Origin: Phocaeicola plebeius DSM 17135
GTDB taxonomy: Bacteria > Bacteroidota > Bacteroidia > Bacteroidales > Bacteroidaceae
Assembly (NCBI RefSeq): GCF_000187895.1
Contig: NZ_DS990130.1
Location: forward strand, 186,001 to 250,000
DNA: 64,000 bases
Direction: 5' to 3'
Shown here: one piece after another, positions 53,129 through 63,338 of the stretch
Layout: the number at the start of each line of letters is the position of its first letter
Numbering within the stretch: position 1 is the stretch's first letter
Notes under the pieces: generated by a model
What the model was told of the DNA's origin: nothing
Databases searched by the model: none
The model's input: only the letters and a program-made list of their open reading frames with translations
Translations under genes and position numbers: made by a program

Positions 53129-55414
53129 TTATTGTGCTTTCTTCTTCTTGTCGACAATGGCATCAATGCAGGCGATAGCTGTGATATTGACAATATCGCG
53201 TACAGAGCTTTCAATGTCGGTGAAGTGAATTGGTTTGTTCAATCCCATCTGAATCGGGCCGATCACTTCGGTCTCACTCATGTTTTGAATGAGTTGATAG
53301 GTAGCATTGGCGGAACTCAGGTTAGGGAATACCAAAGTGTTTACTTCTTTTCCTTTTAAGCGTGTGAACGGATATTTCTCATCACGAAGGGCATTATTCA
53401 AGGCGAATTTCACTTGCATTTCACCGTCAATGGCCAAATCCGGATATTCCTGATGAAGCTGGTTGATAGCTTCGTGTACCTTCGCCGGACTTCCTTCTGC
53501 GTCGGAACCGAAGTTTGAATAAGACAGCATAGCCATTACCGGTTCCTGGTTGAAGAAACGCACAGCCTTGGCCGACAGTTTGGCAATGTCTATCAAGGTA
53601 TCGGTGTCTGGATGACGGTTAATCAATGTATCGGCAATGAAATAAGTTCCTTTCTTGGAATTCAGAATATGCATGGTACCGAAATGCTTGTATCCAGGCT
53701 GGATGCCGATAACTTCCTTAGCCACCTTGATTGTGTTGGAATATTTGGTGTATAATCCGGTTACAAAGGCATCAGCTTCGCCGGTTTCCACCATCATCAT
53801 ACCGAAGTAGTTGCGTTCAAACATCTTGTCGTTGGCCTCTTGGAAATTTGCGCCTTCGCGGGCACGTTTCTCGCAGAGGATGCGTGCATAGCGTTCACGG
53901 CGTTCTGATTCGCGGTCGTGGCGCAGGTTGACGATTTCAATGCCCTCCAGGCTCAGGTCAAGTTCTTTAGCCAATTTTTCAATGCGTTCTTCGTTACCTA
54001 AAAGAATCGGATGGCAGATACCTTCAGCTTTGGCTTCTACTGCTGCTTTCAGCATGTTCGGATGAATACCTTCAGCAAATACCACGCGCTGTGGATTGCG
54101 GCGGGCGGTTTCATACAACTGGCGGGTCAGCTTGTTTTCCTGTCCCATCAGTTCTCTCAGGTGATTTTTGTATTCATCCCAGTCGGTAATCTGTTTACGG
54201 GCTACTCCTGATTCCATGGCTGCTTTAGCTACGGCCATAGATACTTCGGTAATCAAACGCGGGTCAACCGGTTTCGGGATGAAGTATTCAGGTCCGAAGG
54301 TCAGGTTGTTCACATGATAAGCTTCGTTCACTACGTCGGGTACAGGTTTCTTTGCTAGGTCGGCAATGGCATGTACGGCCGCCAGCTTCATCTCTTCGTT
54401 GATGGCAGTGGCTCGAGTGTCAAGTGCACCGCGGAAGATATAGGGGAATCCAATCACATTGTTTATCTGGTTCGGATAGTCAGAACGTCCGGTTGACATC
54501 AATACGTCCGGGCGGGAAGCCATGGCATCTTCGTATGAAATTTCTGGAGTCGGATTGGCCAGAGCAAATACGATAGGATGAGAAGCCATGCTGCGTACCA
54601 TATCTTGGCTCAGCACATTACCTCTGGAAAGACCAAGGAATACATCGGCTCCCTTGATGGCTTCTGCCAGTGTATGGATGTCAGTACGGTCAGTAGCAAA
54701 GAATTTTTTCTGCTCGTTCAGGTCTGTACGCTCTTTAGAAATCACTCCTTTACTGTCGAGCATGACAATGTTTTCCAAGCGTGCACCGAGGGCTACATAT
54801 AATTTAGTACAAGATACGGCAGATGCACCGGCACCGTTGACTACGATTTTTACCTCTTCAATTTTCTTTCCGGCTACTTCCAGTGCATTCAGCAATCCGG
54901 CACTGGAGATGATGGCTGTACCGTGCTGGTCGTCATGCATTACCGGGATGTCCAGTTCCTCCTTCAGTCTCTGTTCTATTTTGAAGCACTCAGGAGCTTT
55001 GATGTCTTCCAGGTTGATACCTCCGAAGGTAGGAGCAATGGCTTTTACCGCTTCGATAAATTTATCCGGGTCTTTTTCATTTACTTCAATATCGAATACG
55101 TCGATTCCAGCATAAATTTTAAAAAGCAGTCCCTTTCCTTCCATTACGGGTTTTCCACTCATGGCACCTATGTCTCCTAAGCCCAGTACAGCAGTTCCGT
55201 TAGAGATAACGGCTACTAAGTTACCTTTGTCGGTATAGTCGTATGCCGTATCCGGATTCTTCTGGATTTCCAGACATGGCTCTGCTACTCCTGGTGAATA
55301 CGCCAGTGATAAATCACGTTGAGTTTGATAAGGTTTGGTGGGGACTACTTCTATTTTCCCCGGTTTGCCTTGTGAGTGATAGAGCAAGGCTGCTTCTTTC
55401 GTTATTTTTGTCAT
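53129..55414 (-). CDS. maeB: NADP-dependent malic enzyme with C-terminal phosphotransacetylase-like domain
   Basis: The enzyme decarboxylates malate to pyruvate with NADP. The 761-residue protein has the malic domain (~20-420), with [15 protein letters not shown], the NAD(P)-binding motif [12 protein letters not shown] and a substrate loop region including DDQHGTAI. The C-terminal half (~430-760) is a phosphotransacetylase-like (PTA) domain, with [20 protein letters not shown], typical of the MaeB fusion and thought to be regulatory, binding acetyl-CoA. I start at ATG 55412-55414 ([19 protein letters not shown]); the preceding 15 codons are not conserved. A TACATTTG -7 element lies 43 bp upstream. 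Confidence 0.92.
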   Translation of the reverse strand: MTKITKEAALLYHSQGKPGKIEVVPTKPYQTQRDLSLAYSPGVAEPCLEIQKNPDTAYDYTDKGNLVAVISNGTAVLGLGDIGAMSGKPVMEGKGLLFKIYAGIDVFDIEVNEKDPDKFIEAVKAIAPTFGGINLEDIKAPECFKIEQRLKEELDIPVMHDDQHGTAIISSAGLLNALEVAGKKIEEVKIVVNGAGASAVSCTKLYVALGARLENIVMLDSKGVISKERTDLNEQKKFFATDRTDIHTLAEAIKGADVFLGLSRGNVLSQDMVRSMASHPIVFALANPTPEISYEDAMASRPDVLMSTGRSDYPNQINNVIGFPYIFRGALDTRATAINEEMKLAAVHAIADLAKKPVPDVVNEAYHVNNLTFGPEYFIPKPVDPRLITEVSMAVAKAAMESGVARKQITDWDEYKNHLRELMGQENKLTRQLYETARRNPQRVVFAEGIHPNMLKAAVEAKAEGICHPILLGNEERIEKLAKELDLSLEGIEIVNLRHDRESERRERYARILCEKRAREGANFQEANDKMFERNYFGMMMVETGEADAFVTGLYTKYSNTIKVAKEVIGIQPGYKHFGTMHILNSKKGTYFIADTLINRHPDTDTLIDIAKLSAKAVRFFNQEPVMAMLSYSNFGSDAEGSPAKVHEAINQLHQEYPDLAIDGEMQVKFALNNALRDEKYPFTRLKGKEVNTLVFPNLSSANATYQLIQNMSETEVIGPIQMGLNKPIHFTDIESSVRDIVNITAIACIDAIVDKKKKAQ

Positions 55415-55456
55415 ATTTCTTCGTTTTTTAGTTGTTTCAAAGAATAATGTATCGCG

Positions 55457-55464
55457 CAAATGTA
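55457..55464 (-). promoter_or_regulatory. -7 element of maeB
   Basis: TACATTTG on the minus strand matches TAnnTTTG. No -33 TTG at the right spacing was seen. Confidence 0.5.
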
Positions 55465-55657
55465 GGAATAAAATAACAAATGGACTGTTTTTTTCTGAAA
55501 AAAACTATAAAATGAATTAGACTTATTTTTTCGATAATAAAACTTTTTTGTCGATAGTTTTTGTCGATTGGTCTGATAATATTGGCTATATGTAATGATA
55601 TTAGGGCATTATGGTTATTCTTAGTTAAAGCCACTTTCCGGACCTTGATTTTTTTTC

Positions 55658-55665
55658 TATATTTG
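55658..55665 (+). promoter_or_regulatory. -7 element of the RND efflux operon
   Basis: TATATTTG matches TAnnTTTG about 80 bp before the adaptor start. No well-spaced TTG is seen. It is followed by a palindrome at 55691-55714. Confidence 0.55.
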
Positions 55666-55690
55666 CACGATAAAAAACTAGAGAAGGGTG

Positions 55691-55714
55691 TAAAGTTTTC
55701 AGTGGAAAACTTTA
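55691..55714 (+). promoter_or_regulatory. 10-bp palindrome in the efflux operon leader
   Basis: TAAAGTTTTC and GAAAACTTTA flank a 4-nt centre (AGTG). It lies about 25 bp downstream of the -7 element, around the expected transcript start, where a TetR-type repressor could block transcription. The operon encodes a TetR regulator. Confidence 0.45.
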
Positions 55715-55746
55715 ATAGAGAGAAGAGATAAAACTAAATTTTATAT

Positions 55747-56964
55747 ATGAATATAAGTATGAGCACAAAAAGAAACAGAAGTTTTTCTTCTAGCCGAGTG
55801 GCATTCTATGCATTGACTCTTTCGGTGCTGACTGCATGTGGAGGCGGTCAGGGGGGTATGAAAATGGGTGATGATGAATTTGCGGTTGAAACACTTGCAG
55901 CTGCTTCTAGCAATCAGACAACCCAGTATCCCGCTACAATTAAAGGTTTGCAGGATATTGAAATTCGTCCGCAAGTATCAGGATTTATCGTGAAGTTGTG
56001 TGTAGACGAAGGTGCTACAGTTCGTAAGGGACAGGCTTTGTTCCAGATTGATCCTACACAGTATAAGGCTGCATACGATCAGGCTAAAGCAAGCGTTGCT
56101 TCAGCAAAAGCTAACCTGGAAACTGTTACTTCAACTGAAGCAAACAAGAAGATGTTGCATGAGCAGAAAATTATCAGTGATTTTGAATACCAGACAGCTG
56201 TGAACAATTTGCTTTCAGCTAAAGCAAGCCTGGCTCAGGCTGAAGCTGCTTATGCCGCTGCAAAACAGAATTTGGGTTTTTGTACAGTAACCAGTCCTTC
56301 AGATGGAGTAATTGGTACTTTCCCGTATCGTGTAGGTGCATTGGTTGGTCCTTCTGCGGCTGAACCGTTGACTACCGTTTCTCAGATTGGAGATATGTAC
56401 GTATATTTCTCAATGACTGAAAAACAGTTACTGGCTTTGACTAAAGCAGGTGGTACATTGAAGGAACAGTTGGAAAAAATGCCTGCTGTCAAGTTGCAGT
56501 TGTCTGATGGAACAATGTATTCAGAAGAGGGTAAGATTGATGCCGTGAGTGGTGTAATCGACCAGACAACTGGTTCTGTAAGCATGCGTGCAATTTTCCC
56601 GAACAAGCAGAATATCCTTCGTAGTGGAGGTATGGCTAACGTGGTATTCCCATACACTATGAGCGACATTATCCTGATTCCTCAAACTGCTACTCAGGAA
56701 ATTCAGGACAAGAAGTTTGTGTATGTATTACAGTCTGACAATACTATCAAGCATACAGAAGTACAAGTCTCTAACTTGAATGATGGTAAGCATTACATCG
56801 TGACAGGTGGACTGAAGCCTGGGGATAAGATTGTTGTAGAAGGTGTTCAGACATTGAAAGACGGACAAAAGATTACTCCGATTACACAGGCTGAAAAAGA
56901 AGCTAAATTCCAGAAGGCGTTACAAGACCAGCGGGATGGTAACATTCAGACAGCTTTTAAATAA
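55747..56964 (+). CDS. Efflux RND transporter periplasmic adaptor subunit
   Basis: This 405-residue membrane-fusion protein of the AcrA/MexA type has a lipobox TACG near Cys 32, so it is probably anchored by lipid in the inner membrane. The beta-barrel/lipoyl region has IEIRPQVSGFIVKLCVDEGA at about residue 76. A long alpha-hairpin spans ~110-170, and the second lipoyl half (GVIGTFPYRVGALVGPS) follows. It couples the pump to the outer-membrane channel. I use ATG 55747; Met 5 (ATG 55759) is also possible. It is the first gene of the operon adaptor, pump, channel, LpxA-like, TetR. Confidence 0.9.
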   Translation: MNISMSTKRNRSFSSSRVAFYALTLSVLTACGGGQGGMKMGDDEFAVETLAAASSNQTTQYPATIKGLQDIEIRPQVSGFIVKLCVDEGATVRKGQALFQIDPTQYKAAYDQAKASVASAKANLETVTSTEANKKMLHEQKIISDFEYQTAVNNLLSAKASLAQAEAAYAAAKQNLGFCTVTSPSDGVIGTFPYRVGALVGPSAAEPLTTVSQIGDMYVYFSMTEKQLLALTKAGGTLKEQLEKMPAVKLQLSDGTMYSEEGKIDAVSGVIDQTTGSVSMRAIFPNKQNILRSGGMANVVFPYTMSDIILIPQTATQEIQDKKFVYVLQSDNTIKHTEVQVSNLNDGKHYIVTGGLKPGDKIVVEGVQTLKDGQKITPITQAEKEAKFQKALQDQRDGNIQTAFK

Positions 56965-57045
56965 TAAAAAATGATTCTTATGGTGCTGGGGGAATGTGTT
57001 TGATGAAAATCTCTCAGAACTATAATTATAAATGGTATTTAAAGA

Positions 57046-60000
57046 ATGAAACTAGATAAATTTATTAACCGTCCGGTACTGTCAACCGTAATTTCTATTT
57101 TGATAGTAATTCTGGGTGTGATTGGTTTGGCCACCCTGCCGGTTACACAATATCCGGACATTGCACCTCCTACCGTATCGGTAAGAGCAACGTATACAGG
57201 TGCGAATGCACAGACTGTGTTGAACTCAGTGATTGCTCCGCTGGAAGACCAGATTAACGGTGTAGAAAACATGATGTACATTCAGTCTAGTGCCTCAAAC
57301 AATGGTTCTGCTGAAATAAGTGTTTATTTTAATCAGGGTACTGACCCGGATATGGCTGCGGTCAACGTACAGAACCGTGTGTCTATGGCACAAGGTCTGT
57401 TGCCGGCAGAAGTAACCAAGGTGGGTGTGACCACACAGAAACGTCAGAACTCTATGTTGTTGATTTTCTCATTGTATGATGCAGAAGATAAGTATAACAT
57501 TGAGTTTATTGAAAACTATGCCAAGATTAACTTGATTCCGGAAGTTCAGCGTGTAAAAGGTGTAGGTGATGCCAACGTGATGGGGCAGGACTACTCTATG
57601 CGTATTTGGTTGAAGCCGGATGTGATGGCTCAGTACAATTTAGTTCCGTCTGATATCTCTGGTGTATTGGCAGAACAGAATATTGAAGCTGCACCTGGAC
57701 AGTTTGGTGAACGTGGTAATCAGACTTTCCAGTACACCATTCGTTACAAAGGTCGTTTGCAGCAGACTGAAGAATTTGAAGATATTGTAGTGAAGGCTCT
57801 GCCTAACGGTGAAGTGCTCCGTTTGGGAGATGTAGCCCGTATCGAACTGGGACGTCTGGCTTATACCTTTAATAATACAGTAAACGGTCATAAGGCTGTA
57901 ACTTGTATCGTATTCCAGATGGCAGGAACCAATGCGACTGAAACAATCAACAACTTGCTGGATGTTATTAGTAAGGCTGAAGAAAGCTTGCCTGCCGGAT
58001 TGAAGATTAACGTGGCTCAGAATGCCAATGACTTCTTGTATGCGTCTATTCACGAAGTTATCAAGACTTTGATTGAGGCGTTTGTGCTGGTGTTCATCGT
58101 AGTATATGTGTTCTTGCAGGATATGCGTTCTACATTGATTCCGGCCATTGCCATTCCGGTAGCCTTGATTGCTACTTTCTTCGTATTGAAACTGATTGGA
58201 TTTAGTGTGAACTTGCTGACACTTTCGGCGATGGTGCTTGCCATTGCGATTGTGGTCGACGATGCTATTGTGGTGGTGGAAGGTGTACATGCCAAGTTGG
58301 ACCAGGGATACAAATCATCTCGTGAGGCTTCTATCGATGCCATGAGTGAACTCGGTGGTGCACTGGTTTCTATTACATTGGTCATGATGTCCGTGTTTAT
58401 CCCGGTAAGTTTCATGGGAGGTACAGCCGGTACATTCTATCGTCAGTTCGGTATTACGATGGCGATTTCTATCGCATTCTCAGCATTGAACGCGTTGACA
58501 CTGTCTCCGGCTTTGTGTGCCATTTTCCTGAAACCGCATGATTCAGAACACAAGCAGAAGAAGATGAGTATGGTCGATCGTTTCCATACCTCTTTCAACG
58601 CAGCATACGATTCATTGCTGAAGAGCTATAAGAAGCGTGTCGTATTCTTTATTCATAAGAAATGGCTTTCATTCGGACTGGTGGCTGCATCTATCGTATT
58701 GTTGATGTTCTTTATGAAGACCACTCCGACGGGTATGGTGCCGAATGAAGATACTGGTACTATCATGGGTGCTGTGACATTGCCTCCTGGTACTTCTCAG
58801 GAACGCGCTATGGAAGTGTTGGCCAAGGTAGACAGCCTGGTAGCTGCAGAACCTGCCGTTCAGTCTCGTACTATCATTTCTGGATATAGCTTTATTGGTG
58901 GACAAGGACCTTCTTACGGTTCTGTCATCATCAAGTTGAAAGACTGGGAAGAACGTTCTATGATGCAGAATTCAGATATTATCTATTCTACTTTGTTCTT
59001 GCGTGCACAGAAAGTCATTAAGGATGCACAGGTATTGTTCTTTGCTCCTCCGATGATTCCGGGTTATTCAGTATCAAGCGATATTGAATTGAACATGCAG
59101 GATAAGACCGGTGGTTCACTGGATCACTTCTTTGAAGTAGTAAATAGCTATACAGCTGCATTGGAAGCACGTCCGGAAATCAATTCAGCGAAGACTACTT
59201 TCAACCCGAGCTTCCCGCAGTATCAGCTTGACATTGATGCAGCAGCTTGTAAAAAGGCAGGCATCAGCCCGAGCGATATTCTTTCTACCATGCAGGGATA
59301 TTTTGGAGGTTTGTATGCTTCTAACTTCAACCGTTTCGGTAAGATGTATCGTGTAATGATTCAGGCTGAGCCGGATGCTACTAAGAACATGGAATCGTTG
59401 AACGGAGTGAAAGTACGTGGTAGCAATGGAGAAATGGCTCCTATCACACAGTTCGTAAGCATGAAGAAAGTATACGGTCCGGATATTATCAACCGTTTCA
59501 ACCTGTACACTTCAATGAAGGTGATGGTGGCTCCTGCTTCTGGTTATACTTCCGGTCAGGCATTGCAGGCTATTGCTGAAGTGGCTAAGGAAAATCTTCC
59601 GATGGGATTCGGTTACGAATTGGGAGGTATGGCACGTGAGGAAGCACAGTCAAGTGGCAGTACAACAGGTATTATCTTCGTACTTTGCTTCGTCTTCGTT
59701 TACTTGCTGCTGAGTGCCCAGTATGAAAGTTACATTCTGCCGTTGGCCGTATTGCTTTCTGTACCGTTTGGTTTGATGGGTAGCTTCATCTTCGTCAACG
59801 GATTTAGTGCATTGGGAAGTATTCCTGCATTGAAGATGATTTTGGGAACCATGTCAAATGACATTTACATGCAGATTGCCTTGATTATGTTGATGGGTCT
59901 GTTGGCTAAGAATGCCATCTTGATTGTTGAGTTTGCCCTTGACCGTCGTAAACAAGGTATGAGTATTTCCTGGGCAGCCGTATTGGGTGCTGCAGCCCGT

Positions 60001-60276
60001 CTTCGTCCGATTTTGATGACTTCATTGGCCATGATTGTCGGTTTGATTCCGTTGATGTTGGCTATGGGTGTAGGAGCTCACGGTAACCGTACATTGGGTG
60101 CTTCGGCTATCGGTGGTATGTTAATCGGTATGATTTTCCAGATTTTCATCGTTCCGGTATTGTTCGTGGTATTCCAGTGGTTACAGGAGAAATTCAAACC
60201 AATGGAATGGGATAGCCTCGATGAAAGTGAAGTGGAAGCTGAAATTGAACAGTATTCTCCTAATACGCATAAATAA
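57046..60276 (+). CDS. RND family multidrug efflux permease (HAE-1 type)
   Basis: This is an AcrB-like pump of 1076 residues that exports hydrophobic compounds using the proton gradient. It starts with the family sequence FINRPVLSTVISILIVILGV, followed by ATLPVTQYPDIAPPTVSV. The TM4 proton-relay motif IVVDDAIVVVEGV has both aspartates (about residue 403). TM10 is represented around GLLAKNAILIVEFALD, where Lys 940-like KN is conserved. Twelve membrane segments and two large periplasmic loops are present. The substrate is not predictable from sequence. It forms the tripartite pump with the adaptor and channel on either side. Confidence 0.93.
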   Translation: MKLDKFINRPVLSTVISILIVILGVIGLATLPVTQYPDIAPPTVSVRATYTGANAQTVLNSVIAPLEDQINGVENMMYIQSSASNNGSAEISVYFNQGTDPDMAAVNVQNRVSMAQGLLPAEVTKVGVTTQKRQNSMLLIFSLYDAEDKYNIEFIENYAKINLIPEVQRVKGVGDANVMGQDYSMRIWLKPDVMAQYNLVPSDISGVLAEQNIEAAPGQFGERGNQTFQYTIRYKGRLQQTEEFEDIVVKALPNGEVLRLGDVARIELGRLAYTFNNTVNGHKAVTCIVFQMAGTNATETINNLLDVISKAEESLPAGLKINVAQNANDFLYASIHEVIKTLIEAFVLVFIVVYVFLQDMRSTLIPAIAIPVALIATFFVLKLIGFSVNLLTLSAMVLAIAIVVDDAIVVVEGVHAKLDQGYKSSREASIDAMSELGGALVSITLVMMSVFIPVSFMGGTAGTFYRQFGITMAISIAFSALNALTLSPALCAIFLKPHDSEHKQKKMSMVDRFHTSFNAAYDSLLKSYKKRVVFFIHKKWLSFGLVAASIVLLMFFMKTTPTGMVPNEDTGTIMGAVTLPPGTSQERAMEVLAKVDSLVAAEPAVQSRTIISGYSFIGGQGPSYGSVIIKLKDWEERSMMQNSDIIYSTLFLRAQKVIKDAQVLFFAPPMIPGYSVSSDIELNMQDKTGGSLDHFFEVVNSYTAALEARPEINSAKTTFNPSFPQYQLDIDAAACKKAGISPSDILSTMQGYFGGLYASNFNRFGKMYRVMIQAEPDATKNMESLNGVKVRGSNGEMAPITQFVSMKKVYGPDIINRFNLYTSMKVMVAPASGYTSGQALQAIAEVAKENLPMGFGYELGGMAREEAQSSGSTTGIIFVLCFVFVYLLLSAQYESYILPLAVLLSVPFGLMGSFIFVNGFSALGSIPALKMILGTMSNDIYMQIALIMLMGLLAKNAILIVEFALDRRKQGMSISWAAVLGAAARLRPILMTSLAMIVGLIPLMLAMGVGAHGNRTLGASAIGGMLIGMIFQIFIVPVLFVVFQWLQEKFKPMEWDSLDESEVEAEIEQYSPNTHK

Positions 60277-60284
60277 GATTGATA

Positions 60285-61667
60285 ATGAAAAAACAGATAA
60301 TAGGAATGATGTGTCTGGCTGCCATGATGAGCAGTTGCCACATTTACAAAGCTTATGACCGTCCGGAAACGATAGATGCCTCAGGCGTCTATCGTGACCC
60401 GGCTTCGGCAACCGATACACTGGCTGCCGATACGGCTAATATGGGAAATTTGCCTTGGAAAGACATTTTCCGTGATGCCAAACTGCAGGCCTTGATTGAG
60501 GAAGGATTGGCTAATAATGTAGATATGCAGGCTGCTGCGCTCCGTGTACAGGAAGCGAATGTGATGCTGACTGCAGCTAAATTATCTTATTTGCCTTCTA
60601 TTAATCTGGCTCCACAAGGTTCTACAACCAGCATGGGAGGTGGAAATTATGTAAAGGCATACCAGCTTCCAGTGTCTGCCAGCTGGGAAATTGACTTGTT
60701 CGGAAAGATTCTGAATACCAAACGTGGTCAGAAAGTAGCCTACGAACAGAGCCAGTATGCAGAACAGGCTGTACGTTCACAAATTATTTGTGGTATAGCT
60801 AACGTGTACTATTCTTTGCTGATGCTCGACCGTCAGGTAGAAATTACGACTGAAACGGCTGCTATCTATAAAGAAAACGTACGAGTAATGGAAGCCATGA
60901 AAATTGCCGGTATGACAACCGAAGCTGCTGTAGCACAGATGCGTGCTGCCAGCCATCAGGTTGAGGCTTCATTGATGGATTTGAAACGTCAGGTGCGTGA
61001 AACAGAAAATTCATTAGCTGTGCTGTTGGCTAAGGCTCCTCAGACCATCGAACGCAGTACATTGGACGAACAGGTTATGCCGGAAGAACTGGCTGCGGGC
61101 GTACCGATGCAGTTGCTGGAAAACCGTCCGGACGTGAAGATGGCTGAAATGACGCTTGCTGCGGCTTATTATACAACTAATTCCGCACGTGCAGCATTCT
61201 ATCCGGGCTTGAACATTACAGGTCTGGCTGGATGGACAAACGGCTCAGGTGTTACAGTGGCTAATCCGGGTGAATTTATGTTGCAGGCTTTGGCTTCATT
61301 GGCTCAGCCTATTTTCAATAACGGTAAGCTGATTGCTAACCTGAAGGTTTCAAAAGCAGAAGAAAAGATTGCTCAGATGAATTATCAGCAGACTATCCTG
61401 GAAGCTGGTAAGGAAGTGAGCGATGCTTTGTATCTGTTCGATACACAGAATAAGAAACTGGTGGAAGACCGTGGACAGGTAGAACAGTTGGATAAGGCGG
61501 TGACTTATACCAAAGCCTTGTTCCAAAGTGGAGATGCCACTTATCTGGAAATCCTGACTGCACAGCAGAATCTGTTGAGCGCACAGCTGTCAGAGGTAGC
61601 TGATAATTTCCAGCGTATGCAAGCTGTCATCAACTTGTACAGTGCGTTGGGAGGAGGAAGAAATTGA
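60285..61667 (+). CDS. TolC-family outer-membrane efflux channel lipoprotein
   Basis: This 460-residue outer-membrane channel of the TolC/OprM family has a lipobox at MSSC (Cys 17 from ATG 60285), so it is a lipidated OprM-like protein. Two repeated halves each contain an outer-membrane efflux motif: NVDMQAAALRVQEANVML near residue 75, and FQSGDATYLEILTAQQNLLS in the second half. NRPDVKMAEMTLAAAYYT is the family's core helical motif. It starts 8 bp after the pump gene; the in-frame TTG at 60279 is the alternative start. Confidence 0.9.
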   Translation: MKKQIIGMMCLAAMMSSCHIYKAYDRPETIDASGVYRDPASATDTLAADTANMGNLPWKDIFRDAKLQALIEEGLANNVDMQAAALRVQEANVMLTAAKLSYLPSINLAPQGSTTSMGGGNYVKAYQLPVSASWEIDLFGKILNTKRGQKVAYEQSQYAEQAVRSQIICGIANVYYSLLMLDRQVEITTETAAIYKENVRVMEAMKIAGMTTEAAVAQMRAASHQVEASLMDLKRQVRETENSLAVLLAKAPQTIERSTLDEQVMPEELAAGVPMQLLENRPDVKMAEMTLAAAYYTTNSARAAFYPGLNITGLAGWTNGSGVTVANPGEFMLQALASLAQPIFNNGKLIANLKVSKAEEKIAQMNYQQTILEAGKEVSDALYLFDTQNKKLVEDRGQVEQLDKAVTYTKALFQSGDATYLEILTAQQNLLSAQLSEVADNFQRMQAVINLYSALGGGRN

Positions 61668-61689
61668 TTAACCTTAAAATGAGAAAACT

Positions 61690-62457
61690 ATGATAAGTCC
61701 TTTAGCTTATGTAGATCCGTCAGCCAAATTGGGTAAGAACGTGACGGTTCATCCATTTGCCTATATCGACAAGAATGTAGAGATAGGCGATGACAACGTG
61801 ATTATGCCCTATGCCAGTCTGATGAGCGGCACACGTATGGGAAATGGAAATACAGTTTATCAGGGAGCTGTTGTGGCAGCAGTTCCCCAGGATTTTGCCT
61901 TTACAGGTGAAGAAACACTGGCTATTATCGGCAATAACAATGTGATTCGTGAAAATGCCGTGATTATTCGCGGTACACATGCTTCACATGCTACGAAAGT
62001 GGGTAATGGTAACTTCATCATGAGTGGGGCCCGTCTTTCTCATGATGTGGAAGTGGGTAACCGTTGCATTATCGGTAACGGTTCACAGGTTTCAGGCAAC
62101 TGTATTATCTATGACAATGCCATCCTTACTTCCAATGTGCTGATGCAGGGAAATACACGCCTGGGAAGTTTCTCAGTAGTGCAGGGTGGATGCCGTTTCA
62201 TCAAGGACATTCCTCCATATATTGTAGCAGCCCATGAACCGATTGCATTCTATAGCATCAATACAAAGGTGCTGGAGCATACCGGTTTTTCTGAAACCAT
62301 TATCAAACACATTGCACAAGCATATCGTATCCTTTATAAGGCCAATACTTCTTTGCATGATGCATTGGGACGTATTCGTGAACAGATTCCTAACGGACCG
62401 GAAATTGAAAACATTATCCAGTTTGTGGAAACTTCAAAATTAGGAATTATTCATTGA
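61690..62457 (+). CDS. LpxA-like acyl-[ACP]-UDP-GlcNAc O-acyltransferase
   Basis: This 255-residue left-handed beta-helix protein has about ten hexapeptide turns (VTVHPFAYIDKNVEIGDDNV and onward) and a C-terminal helical domain as in LpxA, which adds the first acyl chain of lipid A. The catalytic His-Asp pair is retained in ARLSHDVEVGNR, equivalent to His125 of E. coli LpxA. Recalled LpxA residues around it differ: His122 is Arg here, His144 is Gln, and His160 is Phe. The expected lpxA gene of Bacteroides lies in an lpxD-lpxC-lpxA cluster, which is not in this window, so this may be a second, specialised copy. It lies 22 bp after the efflux channel gene and 8 bp before the TetR gene. Confidence 0.75.
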   Translation: MISPLAYVDPSAKLGKNVTVHPFAYIDKNVEIGDDNVIMPYASLMSGTRMGNGNTVYQGAVVAAVPQDFAFTGEETLAIIGNNNVIRENAVIIRGTHASHATKVGNGNFIMSGARLSHDVEVGNRCIIGNGSQVSGNCIIYDNAILTSNVLMQGNTRLGSFSVVQGGCRFIKDIPPYIVAAHEPIAFYSINTKVLEHTGFSETIIKHIAQAYRILYKANTSLHDALGRIREQIPNGPEIENIIQFVETSKLGIIH

Positions 62458-62465
62458 TATAGATA

Positions 62466-63107
62466 ATGGCAGGGCGAAGAAAGGAAAACGACCGTGAAGA
62501 GTTAAAGTTGCGTGTGGTGGAAACAGCTTCCAAGTCTTTTATGACTTTGGGGATTAAGGCTGTGCACATGGACGATATAGCAAGTTCGCTTTCTATATCC
62601 AAGCGTACGCTTTATGAGCTGTTTGGAGATAAAGAAGAACTTCTACTGGAAGTTTTCCGTTTCTATCGTCGTTGTATGAATGAGTATATGCAAGAGATTG
62701 CTTCCAGCGCGAACAATGTGCTGGAAGTAATCCTTACATTTTATGAGCGTAAGTTCAATGAGTTATGTACGGTAAACCCTTTGTTTTTTCGTGACTTGCG
62801 CAGATATTCCAAGGTGTTGGAATATATACACGATGACCGTCGCAGGGGAGATGCTGATGCGCTGGCCTATTTTCAAAAGGGGGTAGAGCAAGGTATTTTT
62901 CGCAGCGACATTAATTTCCAGATTATAAATCAGGCCATGGCCATGCAGATGGACTTGTTGATTTATTCAGACATTACAGACCATTATCCGCTGGCTGAAA
63001 TCTATAGTGAAATCACTATCTTACACATGCGGGGGATTACCACAGAAAAAGGTTACCGCATGGTCGATGATTTTTTGAAGAATATTCGAGAAAAGCATAT
63101 CGGATAA
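62466..63107 (+). CDS. TetR/AcrR family transcriptional regulator
   Basis: This 213-residue regulator has an N-terminal HTH (residues ~10-60) with TASKSFMTLGIKAVHMDDIA and SISKRTLYELFGDKEELL, the TetR signature. The C-terminal ligand and dimer domain (~70-210) is all-helical and unspecific. It is the last gene of the efflux operon and likely controls it, with the palindrome at 55691-55714 as a candidate operator. It starts 8 bp after the LpxA-like gene. Confidence 0.88.
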   Translation: MAGRRKENDREELKLRVVETASKSFMTLGIKAVHMDDIASSLSISKRTLYELFGDKEELLLEVFRFYRRCMNEYMQEIASSANNVLEVILTFYERKFNELCTVNPLFFRDLRRYSKVLEYIHDDRRRGDADALAYFQKGVEQGIFRSDINFQIINQAMAMQMDLLIYSDITDHYPLAEIYSEITILHMRGITTEKGYRMVDDFLKNIREKHIG

Positions 63108-63129
63108 TCTTTTTTACTTAAAATTCCTC

Positions 63130-63315
63130 TATCTTTGATTCCTTGAACATAGGATACGGTCCGGCAATATCTGTACTTAAAAGCAAGCTTTTGGCTTGGT
63201 ATTGCTCTCACCTTTCACTATCTTTGATTTCTCGAAGATAGGATGCGGTTCGGCAATACTTGCGCTTAAAAGCAAGCTTTTGGCTTGGTATTGCTCTCAC
63301 CTTTCACTATCTTTG
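63130..63315 (+). repeat. Tandem 89-bp duplication carrying two promoters
   Basis: Two copies of an 89-bp unit (63130-63218 and 63219-63307) are nearly identical in their second half and diverged in their first. Each begins TATCTTTG, the Bacteroidota -7 consensus, and a third TATCTTTG starts at 63308. Two of the three -7 elements (63219 and 63308) have a TTG exactly 20 nt upstream (63196-63198 and 63285-63287), so two full promoters point at the next gene. Each unit also contains a palindrome AAAAGCAAGCTTTT (63179-63192 and 63268-63281). Confidence 0.8.
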
Positions 63316-63338
63316 CACCCGGTTTTAGAGGAAAGTTC

